A DNA stretch of 64,000 bases, taken from the NCBI GenBank assembly GCA_902791025.1, contig CADATZ010000012.1:1-64000 (forward strand), read 5' to 3'. Each line of letters opens with the position of its first letter. Position 1 is the first letter of the stretch. The stretch is from an uncultured Chloroflexota bacterium. GTDB lineage: Bacteria > Chloroflexota > Anaerolineae > Anaerolineales > Anaerolineaceae. The notes under the pieces are model-generated. The model had not been told where the DNA came from, ran no database searches, and worked only from the letters and a program-made list of their open reading frames with translations. Position numbers and translations under genes: made by a program. Below are positions 56,020-64,000 of the stretch, piece after piece.

Positions 56020-56081
56020 ATTTCTGTATCTTGAAAAACCTTTATTTCCATTGTAAAATATATATGTAACAAAGGAATGAT

Positions 56082-56243
56082 ATGTGCAGAGCATTCGAAG
56101 AAGTCAGAGATGAAGCCAAAACAGAGGAAAGATTAGCACATATTCGCAACCTTATGGAGTGATTGAAAATTACTGCTCAACAGGCAATGGACCTGCTGCG
56201 GATTTCAAGCTCCGAACAAAAGGAATTATCAGCAAAAATATAA
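56082..56243 (+). pseudogene. Remnant of the C-terminus of an Rpn-type nuclease gene
   Basis: The reading frame MCRAFEEVRDEAK ... RNLME, stop, LKITAQQAMDLLRISS ... aligns with the C-terminal end of the Rpn protein at 51297 (MCRTFEEIRKE ... LKITAQQAMEALKIS). The GIxQ repeat is missing, an internal TGA occurs at 56160-56162, and the rest of the gene is absent. It lies directly before gcvH and may now provide its leader. Confidence 0.85.
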
Positions 56244-56258
56244 AAGGAGAAAGTACTC

Positions 56259-56651
56259 ATGAAAATCGAATCTGATTTACTGTATTCCAAAAATGATGAA
56301 TGGGTCCGTATTGAAGGGGACACCGCCACTATCGGCATTACTGACTACGCACAGAGCCAGCTTTCCGACATTGTGTTCGCGGAAGTAAGCATTGAAAAAG
56401 GCGAATCAGTGGAAGCGGGCGACTGCATCGGTACCGTCGAATCCGTCAAAGCTGCATCCGACATCTACACTCCTGTCAGTGGCACTGTTACAGCAGTCAA
56501 TGAAGCTGTGGCTGACGAACCGGAGATCATCAATAAAGATGCCTTCGGCGCAGCCTGGTTCATCAAAGTGGAAATCGATGGGCCGATTGATAATTCCGAA
56601 CTGATGGATGCCGGTGATTACCGAAAATACTGCGAGGAACGGGAGCATTAA
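56259..56651 (+). CDS. gcvH: Glycine cleavage system H protein
   Basis: Lipoyl carrier of the glycine cleavage system, 130 residues. The lipoylated Lys64 lies in ESVKAASDIY, with the typical WVRIEGDTATIGITDYAQSQLSDIVF opening. The start follows AAAGGAG. Its stop codon overlaps the gcvPA start by one base, so the three genes form an operon. gcvT is not in the window. Confidence 0.97.
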   Translation: MKIESDLLYSKNDEWVRIEGDTATIGITDYAQSQLSDIVFAEVSIEKGESVEAGDCIGTVESVKAASDIYTPVSGTVTAVNEAVADEPEIINKDAFGAAWFIKVEIDGPIDNSELMDAGDYRKYCEEREH

Positions 56652-58012
56652 TGTTTATTCCTCATACTGAATCTGAACGGGAGGAGATGCTGAAATCCAT
56701 TGGCGTAGAGAAGATCGAAGATCTTTTCGCGGCAATCCCGGAACAGCACCGCTTTCCAAAGCTTGGCATGCTCCACGGCATGACGGAGATGGAGGTTTCC
56801 GCCCAACTCAAAGAGATGGCGGAAGCGAACCTTTCTCTTTCTAACGCGGTCAGCTTTCTCGGTGCGGGTGCCTATTATCATTACATTCCCGCCGCCATCG
56901 ATAACCTGATCAGCCGTGGAGAGTTTTACACCGCCTACACTCCATACCAGCCGGAGATTTCTCAGGGAACATTGCAGGGGATCTTTGAATACCAATCCCT
57001 CATCGCTCGTCTTACCGGAATGGATGCCGCCAACGCTTCCCATTATGACGGGGCCACAGCCTGTGCGGAGGCCGGGATCCTGGCTTATCACCAGTTCCGC
57101 GGCAAGCGCAAGGAGATTCTGGTCTCTTCGGGGCTCCATCCGCATTATCAGTCCGTGATGCGCACTTATCTCAGTGATTTCGACGGCATGTATATGATTT
57201 CCCCGACCTTCAACAGTCTCGCGGATGTCACCCCGCAAAAGCTTATTGACGCGGTGGATGAAAATACAGCTATGGTCATTGTGCAGTATCCGGATTTCTT
57301 TGGTCAGATCTTTGATTTTACTGAACTTGCCGAAGCAGTTCACGCTAAAGGTGCGCTTCTGTGCGTCTGCGTCAATCCGATTGCGCTTGGTTTGCTGAAG
57401 ACGCCGGGTGCAATGGGTGCTGATGTGGTGGTCGGTGAAGGACAGCCGTTGGGAATTCCGCTTTCCTATGGCGGACCGTATCTTGGCATTTTTGCTGCCC
57501 GCAAGGAACTGATCCGCAAGGTCTCCGGACGTATTGTCGGGCAGACTGTTGATAACCGCGGCCAAAAAAGCTACGTTCTGACCTTGACTGCCCGCGAGCA
57601 GCATATCCGCCGCGAAAAGGCGACTTCAAACATCTGCTCTAACCAGGGACTAAATGCTCTGACTGCCGCGATTTATCTCAGTCTGCTGGGCAAGGAAGGC
57701 TTGCGCGAAGTGGCTTCCCTGTGCTATAACAAGGCGCACTATGCCGCCAGGAAGATCAGCGAACTCAAGGACTATGAAATTCTGAATTCCGGTCCGTTTT
57801 TCCATGAGTTCGTGGTCAAGTGTCCGAAACCGGTGGAAGAACTGCAGGAACACTTGCTGGAACATGGTATTCTGGGTGGTTACGATCTCTCCGGTTCTTA
57901 TCCGGTCTTTGAAAACTGCCTGCTAATCGCGGTCACCGAAATGAACTCCAAACAGGATATCGATGATCTTTGTCTGGTTTTGAAGGGAGGGCATCATCAC
58001 CATGTGCACTAA
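56651..58012 (+). CDS. gcvPA: Glycine dehydrogenase (decarboxylating) subunit 1
   Basis: N-terminal half of the split P protein, 453 residues, which with GcvPB decarboxylates glycine using PLP and loads the aminomethyl group onto GcvH. Features: FIPHTESEREEMLKSIG opening, FLGAGAYYHYIPA, YTPYQPEISQGTLQGIFEYQSLI and the C-terminal NICSNQGLNAL segment. It ends in a His-rich GGHHHHVH and overlaps gcvPB by 11 bases. The split form is typical of Firmicutes, Thermotogae, Chloroflexota and archaea. Confidence 0.97.
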   Translation: MFIPHTESEREEMLKSIGVEKIEDLFAAIPEQHRFPKLGMLHGMTEMEVSAQLKEMAEANLSLSNAVSFLGAGAYYHYIPAAIDNLISRGEFYTAYTPYQPEISQGTLQGIFEYQSLIARLTGMDAANASHYDGATACAEAGILAYHQFRGKRKEILVSSGLHPHYQSVMRTYLSDFDGMYMISPTFNSLADVTPQKLIDAVDENTAMVIVQYPDFFGQIFDFTELAEAVHAKGALLCVCVNPIALGLLKTPGAMGADVVVGEGQPLGIPLSYGGPYLGIFAARKELIRKVSGRIVGQTVDNRGQKSYVLTLTAREQHIRREKATSNICSNQGLNALTAAIYLSLLGKEGLREVASLCYNKAHYAARKISELKDYEILNSGPFFHEFVVKCPKPVEELQEHLLEHGILGGYDLSGSYPVFENCLLIAVTEMNSKQDIDDLCLVLKGGHHHHVH

Positions 58013-59471
58013 ACCGACAACCGGAAATGAACAAAAGACGATTTTTGAACTCTCTTCCGCCGGACGCCGCGGGATGCGTTATCCGAAATGCGACGTTCCT
58101 GAGGCTGAATTGCCCTCAGGACTGCTGCGTGATGAACTGCCAATGCCGGAACTTTCTGAGGCGGACGTGGTTCGCCACTTTACCAATCTTTCAGAACTGA
58201 ACTACTCTCTGGACAACGGCTTCTACCCGCTGGGATCCTGCACGATGAAGTACAACCCGAAGATCGATGAAAAGCTCAGCCGTCTGGATGGCTTTGTCAA
58301 TGTTCACCCGCTGCAGCCGATCGAAACGGTTCAGGGCTCACTTCTTGTGATGTATGAACTGCAGGACATGCTGCAGCGCATTAGCGGCATGGACGCCTGT
58401 ACCCTGACACCGGCAGCCGGTGCGCATGGTGAGTTCAGCGGTGTCAAAACTATCGTTGCCTGGCACCAGGCGCAGGGACATGACAAACGCAAGGTCATGC
58501 TCATCCCCGACAGTGCCCATGGCACCAACCCTGCGACATCCGCCATGAGCGGACTGGTGGTGAAACCTGTCCCGACGGATGCCCGTGGAAATATCGACCT
58601 CGAGAAACTGGCTCCGCTCTGCAATGATGAACTGGCCGGCATTATGATCACCAATCCGAACACGCTCGGGCTTTTCGATGAACACATTGTCGAAGTCAAC
58701 GAGATGGTCCACAAGGCAGGTGGTCTGGTTTATGGCGATGGTGCCAACATGAATGCCCTGCTCGGTATCGCCCGGCCGGGTGATTTGGGATTTGACGTGA
58801 TGCACTTCAACCTGCATAAGACTTTCGCTACCCCGCACGGCGGTGGTGGTCCGGGGTCCGGTCCGATTTGCGCGAAAGCTTTCCTTGCTGACTATATTCC
58901 GGGACCGGTTGCCTGTGTGCTGGAAGAAGAGACCGAGGAAATGCCTCCGCTTTATGGGCTGAAGATGCCGGAAGAAAGCATGGGACAGGTCCGCTCCTTC
59001 TGGGGACACTTTGGCGTGATGCTCAAAGCTTACGTCTATATCCTGATGGAAGGGGAAGAAGGTCTGCGCCGCGTGAGTGAATATGCCACGCTGAACGCTA
59101 ATTACCTGATGGCTGCACTCAAGAAAGTCTATCCGCTGCCCTTTGACCGTCCATGTATGCACGAGTTTGTTCTGGAGGGTAAGCTGCCCAATGCGCCGGA
59201 GGTACGTGCTTTGGATATCGCCAAGCGCCTGATGGATTACAAGTTCCATCCGCCGACGAATTACTTCCCGCTCATCGTCCACGAGGCACTCATGATCGAA
59301 CCAACCGAGACTGAAAGCAAACAGGTTCTGGACGAGTTCATCGAAGCTATGCTTGTTATCGCGAAGGAAGCGGAAGAAAATCCCCAGCTCCTGCACGACG
59401 CACCGCTGACCACACCTTTTGGCCGTATGGATGAAGTCAAAGCTGCCAAGGACCTGATCCTGACAGCGTAA
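58002..59471 (+). CDS. gcvPB: Glycine dehydrogenase (decarboxylating) subunit 2
   Basis: PLP-binding half of the split P protein, 489 residues. The PLP lysine lies in FNLHKTFATPHGGGGPGSGP. GSCTMKYNPKIDE, MSGLVVKPVPTDARGNIDL and KFHPPTNYFPLIVHEALMIEPTE are characteristic. The start ATG at 58002 follows GGGAGGG within gcvPA. It is the last gene of the operon, followed by a palindromic element and a hairpin. Confidence 0.97.
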   Translation: MCTKPTTGNEQKTIFELSSAGRRGMRYPKCDVPEAELPSGLLRDELPMPELSEADVVRHFTNLSELNYSLDNGFYPLGSCTMKYNPKIDEKLSRLDGFVNVHPLQPIETVQGSLLVMYELQDMLQRISGMDACTLTPAAGAHGEFSGVKTIVAWHQAQGHDKRKVMLIPDSAHGTNPATSAMSGLVVKPVPTDARGNIDLEKLAPLCNDELAGIMITNPNTLGLFDEHIVEVNEMVHKAGGLVYGDGANMNALLGIARPGDLGFDVMHFNLHKTFATPHGGGGPGSGPICAKAFLADYIPGPVACVLEEETEEMPPLYGLKMPEESMGQVRSFWGHFGVMLKAYVYILMEGEEGLRRVSEYATLNANYLMAALKKVYPLPFDRPCMHEFVLEGKLPNAPEVRALDIAKRLMDYKFHPPTNYFPLIVHEALMIEPTETESKQVLDEFIEAMLVIAKEAEENPQLLHDAPLTTPFGRMDEVKAAKDLILTA

Positions 59472-59567
59472 ACGTTACAATTCACGAAGCACATGCGGGA
59501 CTGGCACCTTGTGACGCGCAGCCGACACAAGTGTGCCTGTACCCATGTGCGTCACAGCAATATTGGC
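59472..59567. repeat. Dispersed palindromic element, family A
   Basis: Arms GCACATGCGGGACTGGCA / TGCCTGTACCCATGTGC surround a TTGTGACGCGCAGCCGACA centre. The ends are degenerate (CGTTACAATTCACG). It begins at the gcvPB stop codon. Confidence 0.8.
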
Positions 59568-59605
59568 AAACGCATTAATTGTAAGCGTATAACTGAGTAA
59601 GTTTT

Positions 59606-59640
59606 CAGGGGGATTGTGATTCATCCCCCTGTGTTGCGTT
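59606..59640 (+). terminator. Possible terminator of the gcv operon
   Basis: A perfect 9-bp stem (CAGGGGGAT with ATCCCCCTG) with an 8-base loop and a T/G-rich tail, 135 bases beyond gcvPB. The remaining gap to 59812 shows nothing else but the tRNA promoter region. Confidence 0.45.
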
Positions 59641-59791
59641 GTTGTGTTCTTTATAAGAATCAATTCATGAGATAGGCATTTTTGTGGCGCACCCCGATCC
59701 GGTGCTTCGAGCAGAACATGGAAAGGAACATAAAAACCTGACTCCAAAGTAATAAAAAAACGCAAAATCGCGGAAAATGCAAAAAAACGTG

Positions 59792-59797
59792 TATAAT
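59792..59797 (+). promoter_or_regulatory. -10 box of tRNA-Thr
   Basis: Perfect TATAAT 15 bases before the first base of the mature tRNA. No convincing -35. Confidence 0.5.
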
Positions 59798-59812
59798 AAA
59801 CGGTTGTTAGTT

Positions 59813-59885
59813 GCCAGCATAGCTCAGTTGGTAGAGCAGGCGTTTCGTAAACGTCAGGTCATGAGTTCGAGTCTCATTGTTGGCT
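59813..59885 (+). tRNA. tRNA-Thr (anticodon CGT)
   Basis: A 73-base cloverleaf. The acceptor GCCAGCA pairs with TGTTGGC (one G-U). The D-arm contains AGCTCAGTTGGTAGAGC. The anticodon stem GGCGT/ACGTC (one G-U) carries loop TTCGTAA with anticodon CGT at 59846-59848, reading ACG threonine codons. The T-arm contains GTTCGAGTC. CCA is not encoded. A terminator follows immediately. Confidence 0.95.
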
Positions 59886-59890
59886 CAGAG

Positions 59891-59917
59891 AAACGGATAA
59901 AATATCCGTTTTTTTGT
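59891..59917 (+). terminator. Terminator of tRNA-Thr
   Basis: Stem AAACGGATA with TATCCGTTT, a 3-base loop and a T-run, six bases after the tRNA. Confidence 0.88.
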
Positions 59918-60005
59918 TTAAATGGATGGATTTTATGCTCCTGCTTTTTATGTTGGACGTATAATAAATTTAATTATTGAGGAAGAAAACTTCCGGAGGA
60001 GAGAT

Positions 60006-62492
60006 ATGAAACTCAGCCGCGTCAGTGGAATCCAGCCAAATGAAGACATCACGCCAAGAGAGGCAGCAAACCGCGAACTTGCCCGAGAAGCGGCAGGGGA
60101 AGGAATCGTGTTGCTGGAAAATGACGGGGCCCTTCCGCTGAAACCTGGGAAGGTCGCTTTATTCGGGTCAGGCGCGATCTCTACGATCAAGGGTGGAACC
60201 GGCTCCGGTGAGGTCAACGAACGTTATTCCGTCAACATCGCTGACGGGCTGAATAACGCCGGGTTTGAAATCACCAGTCAGGATTGGCTGGATGAATATA
60301 AAACGGAACTGGCAGCGGCTTATGAAGAGCATGACCGCAAATGCATTGAAGCTGTCAAAAAGTCCGGCAGTCTTCATTCCCTCATGGATGTGACGAACTT
60401 CCCCTTTGTGTATCCTATCGGACGAAAAATTGACGAAAACGACGTGCGGAACAGCCAAACGGATACCGCGATCTATGTCGTCGCCCGGCAGGCGGGGGAG
60501 AGCGGAGACAAAAAGCTTGAAAGCGGGGATTATGATTTTTCCCCTGAAGAGGTGGAATGTCTGCGTTTCCTTTCCGATCATTATGCGAAAACGATTCTGG
60601 TCATCAACAGCGGCTCTTCCATGGACATGACGTCATTGGATGAGATTCGGATGTCAGCCGTGATTTATTTCTGTCAGCAGGGTGAAGAGGGCGGCAATGC
60701 CCTCGCGGATATTCTGTCCGGTAAGGTGAACCCCAGCGGCAAACTGACGGATACCTGGGCGCGTTCCTATGCTGATATTCCGTATGGAGACGAGTTCAGT
60801 TACCTGAACGGTGACCTGGAGCATGAATATTATAAAGAAGGGATCTATGTCGGCTACCGCTATTTCGATTCCTTCCATTTCAAACCGCGCTATGCCTTCG
60901 GTCATGGCCTGAGCTACACCAGCTTTGACCTGAACCTTAAAAAAATCAGCTTTGAAAAATCAAAGGTAATTACATCTGTTTCTGTTCGCAATACCGGAAA
61001 TTATGCCGGGAAAGAGGTGGTGCAGCTGTACCTTTCCTGCCCTTCCGGAAAGCTGGAACGGGAATATCAGATGCTCACGGCTTTCGCAAAAACATCCGTA
61101 TTGGCTCCCGCTGCTGAGGAAACACTTGAGCTTTCCTTTGATCTCGCGGATTGCGCGGCATTTGACACAGCTTCCGCCTCAAAAATTCTCGAGAAGGGGG
61201 AGTATATTCTCCGTCTCGGCAATGCTTCTGATCATACAGTTCCGGCAGCTGAAATCACGCTGCCAAAGGATGTGACGGTTTGGCAGGGGCGGAATCTCTG
61301 CGGTCCGCAGGTCGTTTTTGATGAACTGCATGGGGAGAAATTTATTCATACAGCTGGTGAGGATGTGCCGCATCTGGTGATTTCTCCGGATGCCTTTGAA
61401 ACGGTCTGTCCGGACTATGCCGAACCGCAGCCGGTGGATGACGCGGATGTGACTGCAATCTTAAAGAAACTGAGACGAAATGATCTCATCGAATTGTGTG
61501 TTGGCGCCGGGATCCTCGGCATGTTTGCCGGCAACAAGATCCTTGCCCCGGGAACCGTCGGACGGACTTCCGTGCGCCTTTTCCATAAGGGGCTGGTCAA
61601 TTTAAACCTCTCCGATGGTCCTGCCGGACTGCGCCTGATGCGTCGGGTAGCATATAAATGGGGACTGGTACGTTCGGCGGACTACCTGATGAGCTTCATG
61701 AAGTATTTACCTGCTTTAGCGAAGAGGCTGATCATGGCGAACCCGCTGAAGGAGAAGTTTGGCTATCAGTTTTGCACAGCCTTCCCGGTGGAAACCAGCC
61801 TTGCGCAGACCTGGAACACGGAGCTTTGCAAACGGGTCGGCCGGGCGGTTGCTGACGAGATGAATGAGTATAACGTCACCTGCTGGCTGGCACCGGCGAT
61901 GAACATCCACCGCAACCCGCTCTGCGGGCGGAATTTTGAGTATTACAGCGAGGATCCGCTGCTGACCGGCAAAATTGCCGCGGCTGTGGTCTCCGGTGTG
62001 CAGTCTCAGCCCGGATGCTACGCTACCATCAAGCATTTCGCCTGCAACAATGCGGAGGATAACCGCAATTTTTCGGATTCCATCCTGAGTGAACGGGCAC
62101 TGCGGGAGATTTATCTGAAGGGGTTTGAGATCTGTGTGAGGGAAGCTCACCCGAAGACGGTAATGTCTTCCTACAACAAGGTGAATGGGATCTATGCGCC
62201 GAATAATTACGGGCTGCTGACGGACATTCTGCGTAATGAATGGGGGTTTGACGGGATCGTGATGACGGATTGGCATTCCACTAACGACGGGAAGGCTGAG
62301 GATGGGCTGACTTTCCCCTCCGGTAATGACCTCATTATGCCGGGCGGCTGGAAGTTCCGCCGTTCGGTGCGTCGGGCACTGCGCCGTCATCAGCTCATCC
62401 GTGCAGACCTGGAGCGCTCCGCCTCCCGCATCATCCGCCTGATCCTCGACTCTAATGTGGCGAAAAAATACCCTCCGGAATTGTTTCGTTAA
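60006..62492 (+). CDS. Glycoside hydrolase family 3 enzyme, domain-permuted
   Basis: An 828-residue intracellular (no signal peptide) glycosidase, probably beta-glucosidase or beta-xylosidase. The usual order is reversed: the alpha/beta sandwich domain comes first (REAANRELAREAAGEGIVLLENDGALPL at about 16-43, to about 265), then an Fn3-like domain, and then the TIM barrel (about 470-828) with NVTCWLAPAMNIHRNPLCGRNFEYYSEDP, KHFACNN and the nucleophile Asp755 in IVMTDWHS. The same permutation is known in beta-glucosidases of rumen Butyrivibrio and Ruminococcus. The ATG at 60006 follows GGAGGAGAG. Confidence 0.93.
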   Translation: MKLSRVSGIQPNEDITPREAANRELAREAAGEGIVLLENDGALPLKPGKVALFGSGAISTIKGGTGSGEVNERYSVNIADGLNNAGFEITSQDWLDEYKTELAAAYEEHDRKCIEAVKKSGSLHSLMDVTNFPFVYPIGRKIDENDVRNSQTDTAIYVVARQAGESGDKKLESGDYDFSPEEVECLRFLSDHYAKTILVINSGSSMDMTSLDEIRMSAVIYFCQQGEEGGNALADILSGKVNPSGKLTDTWARSYADIPYGDEFSYLNGDLEHEYYKEGIYVGYRYFDSFHFKPRYAFGHGLSYTSFDLNLKKISFEKSKVITSVSVRNTGNYAGKEVVQLYLSCPSGKLEREYQMLTAFAKTSVLAPAAEETLELSFDLADCAAFDTASASKILEKGEYILRLGNASDHTVPAAEITLPKDVTVWQGRNLCGPQVVFDELHGEKFIHTAGEDVPHLVISPDAFETVCPDYAEPQPVDDADVTAILKKLRRNDLIELCVGAGILGMFAGNKILAPGTVGRTSVRLFHKGLVNLNLSDGPAGLRLMRRVAYKWGLVRSADYLMSFMKYLPALAKRLIMANPLKEKFGYQFCTAFPVETSLAQTWNTELCKRVGRAVADEMNEYNVTCWLAPAMNIHRNPLCGRNFEYYSEDPLLTGKIAAAVVSGVQSQPGCYATIKHFACNNAEDNRNFSDSILSERALREIYLKGFEICVREAHPKTVMSSYNKVNGIYAPNNYGLLTDILRNEWGFDGIVMTDWHSTNDGKAEDGLTFPSGNDLIMPGGWKFRRSVRRALRRHQLIRADLERSASRIIRLILDSNVAKKYPPELFR

Positions 62493-62493
62493 T

Positions 62494-62595
62494 GTGTTTA
62501 TTCAGGACGGAGCACTTGGGGACTGGCATCTTGTGTCGCGAAGCCGACACGAGCGTGCCTGTCACCATGTGCGGCGCTGGATTCTGAATAGTTAC
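62494..62595. repeat. Dispersed palindromic element, family A
   Basis: Ends GTTTATTCAGGAC and GATTCTGAATAGTTAC. Arms GCACTTGGGGACTGGCA / TGCCTGTCACCATGTGC and centre TTGTGTCGCGAAGCCGACA are nearly identical to the copy at 28561. It starts right after the GH3 stop codon. Confidence 0.88.
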
Positions 62596-62606
62596 TTGTT
62601 AATTAT

Positions 62607-62699
62607 TTATTCCCTCCGAATGTCAGAGAAAACATCTTTGGCTGGACGGACTTTTCCGGTTTTCATGTCAGCATACCCTTTTTCAAGTTCTTCTGATAA
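62607..62699 (-). pseudogene. Fragment of a RelB/DinJ-type antitoxin
   Basis: Thirty codons and a stop on the minus strand read LSEELEKGYADMKTGKVRPAKDVFSDIRRE, which resembles the C-terminal end of RelB/DinJ-type antitoxins. A stop codon precedes the fragment, there is no start, and no toxin gene follows. The AT-rich DNA behind it (62700-62780) contains GTATATAC-like symmetry that could be the old operator. It is treated as a relic. Confidence 0.45.
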
Positions 62700-62854
62700 T
62701 TAGTCTTGTTATATTAATTACAACGTATATACATAAGCAATGCAATGGTGGATTTGTTTTTATTCATAATTATTTTGATAAATCGGTTCAGGAGAGTCAT
62801 TAAGAATATAATTGTTTTGAAATTTGAATACCTACTGAAAAACCGGAGATGAAT

Positions 62855-63988
62855 ATGGAAAATACAAAATCGATTGAAGAATTACAAGCCAGTCGAGACC
62901 AGGTGATCGTGCGGACGAGCATCATCGGCATCATCGCGAATGTCTTTCTTGCGGGATTCAAGGCAGTGGTGGGGCTGGTTTCCAACTCCATCGCTGTGAC
63001 GTTGGATGCGGTGAACAACCTGAGCGACGCGCTTTCCTCCGTGATCACGATCGTCGGGACAAAGCTCGCCGCGAAGAAACCGGATAAGGAGCATCCGCTG
63101 GGCTACGGACGGATCGAATATCTGAGCGCCTTGATCGTGGCAGCGATTGTCCTGTATGCCGGTCTTACCTCCCTGGTGGAGTCCGTCAAGAAGATCATTC
63201 ACCCGGAACCGGCAGATTATTCACCCGTCTCTCTTATCATCATCGCCTCCGCGGTTGTCGTAAAGCTGTTATTGGGGCGCTATGTCAGGGCGCAGGGGGA
63301 AAAGGTCAATTCCGGTTCGCTGATCGCTTCCGGTTCGGACGCGCTTTTTGACGCGATCCTTTCGGCATCTGTGCTGATTTCCGCCGTGATTTTCCTGCTG
63401 ACAGGATTGAGCCTTGAGCCTTTCGTTGGCGTGGCGATCTCCTGCTTTATCATCAAATCCGGTTTGGAGATGATGAAGGATACACTGGATGATATCCTCG
63501 GAAAACGGGCCGATCGGGAATTTGTACAGAATATCCGGCAGACAATTCTGGAAGATGAAGCTGTTTCCGGCGCGTATGATATGTATCTGCATGCCTATGG
63601 ACCGGAAAGATATTACGGTTCGGTTCATGTGGAGATTCCGGACACCATGACCGCTGATGAGATCGACCTGATGGAACGCCGCATTGCCCAGAATGTCTAT
63701 GTGAAACACGGCGTTGCCATGACCGGGATCGGCATTTATTCAGTAAACACCAAGGATGATGACGTGAAGGAAATGCGGACGAATATCACACGCATGGTCA
63801 GCGCTCATGAAGGCGTGCTGCAGACCCACGGGTTTTATGTGGATATGGAAAAGAAAACGCTCAATCTGGACGTGATCCTGGATTTCGCGCTGGAAGATCG
63901 TGTCGGAACCTTCAACGCCATTCGGGATGAGGTACAGAAGGCTTATCCGGACTTCAAGATCCAGATGGCAATGGATATCGATGTCTGA
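62855..63988 (+). CDS. Cation diffusion facilitator family transporter
   Basis: A 377-residue CDF/ZnT-type metal transporter. Six membrane spans occupy about 20-210. The metal-site helices show SIAVTLDAVNNLSDALSS (DxxxN-type site) and the loop KEHPLGYGRIEYLSA, with GSDALFDAILS in span 5. A cytoplasmic C-terminal domain (about 215-377) is longer than in minimal CDFs and seems to hold a repeated ferredoxin-like fold. It probably exports Zn2+, Fe2+ or Mn2+. The ATG at 62855 has GGAG six bases upstream; the ATG at 62849 is too close to it. Confidence 0.93.
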   Translation: MENTKSIEELQASRDQVIVRTSIIGIIANVFLAGFKAVVGLVSNSIAVTLDAVNNLSDALSSVITIVGTKLAAKKPDKEHPLGYGRIEYLSALIVAAIVLYAGLTSLVESVKKIIHPEPADYSPVSLIIIASAVVVKLLLGRYVRAQGEKVNSGSLIASGSDALFDAILSASVLISAVIFLLTGLSLEPFVGVAISCFIIKSGLEMMKDTLDDILGKRADREFVQNIRQTILEDEAVSGAYDMYLHAYGPERYYGSVHVEIPDTMTADEIDLMERRIAQNVYVKHGVAMTGIGIYSVNTKDDDVKEMRTNITRMVSAHEGVLQTHGFYVDMEKKTLNLDVILDFALEDRVGTFNAIRDEVQKAYPDFKIQMAMDIDV

Positions 63989-64000
63989 TCCATATCTCAT

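Overview
The window looks like a stretch of chromosome from an anaerobic bacterium, most likely a member of the Chloroflexota (class Anaerolineae). This is an inference. It rests on pyruvate:ferredoxin oxidoreductase as the central oxidative enzyme, on secreted proteins and lipoproteins with Thr-Pro linkers carrying LysM or NBR1-type 'FW' Ig-like domains, and on the overall gene repertoire. A deep-branching Firmicute cannot be excluded by eye. Ribosome binding sites are mostly strong AGGAG types. I see no prophage, intact insertion sequence, CRISPR array or rRNA.

Layout. 1-1.4 kb: end of a minus-strand gene, a C_GCAxxG_C_C redox protein and an unknown acidic protein. 1.8-5.4 kb: PFOR (nifJ). 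5.6-7.2 kb: a solute-binding protein fused to an FW domain. 7.5-11.4 kb (minus): sucC-sucD, an SPFH/helix-turn-helix fusion and a small helical partner. 11.8-25.3 kb (plus): thrH, pepA, an Rpn-type nuclease, a LysM lipoprotein, tgt, DUF2442, two tandem 16S rRNA G1405 methyltransferase-like genes, an RsmF-like m5C methyltransferase, an FW lipoprotein, tldD-pmbA and a Schlafen/AlbA-like regulator. 25.4-37.1 kb (minus): uvrB, a secreted Met/Pro/Gly repeat protein, a four-gene phosphorelay (amino-acid-permease/hybrid-kinase fusion, Hpt, REC-GGDEF*-EAL, second hybrid kinase) and a uridine-kinase-like NTPase. 37.7-46.9 kb (plus): serine acetyltransferase, recG-coaD, a 1167-residue surface repeat protein and a FliB-like protein. 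47-51 kb (minus): recF, def and a Cthe_2159-like secreted beta-helix protein. 51.3-64 kb (mostly plus): a second Rpn nuclease, GNAT, glyS (minus), CorA-like, a flavodoxin, a broken Rpn remnant, gcvH-gcvPA-gcvPB, tRNA-Thr(CGT), a domain-permuted GH3 glycosidase and a CDF cation transporter.

The non-coding DNA is unusual. A ~100 bp palindromic element with GTAACTATTCAGAAC-type ends occurs about ten times in full, partial or variant form. At least a dozen gaps hold degenerate tandem repeats that always have a 7-bp period. Both behave like genome-wide intergenic repeat families.

The most interesting functional unit is 15.6-20.3 kb, where a tRNA-modifying enzyme (tgt) sits with three methyltransferase genes whose relatives act on neighbouring decoding-site bases of 16S rRNA (G1405 and C1407). 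Two of these are diverged tandem paralogues of the aminoglycoside-resistance Rmt/FmrO family. The next is the transporter-kinase phosphorelay at 28.9-36.4 kb, which appears to link amino-acid sensing to c-di-GMP degradation.
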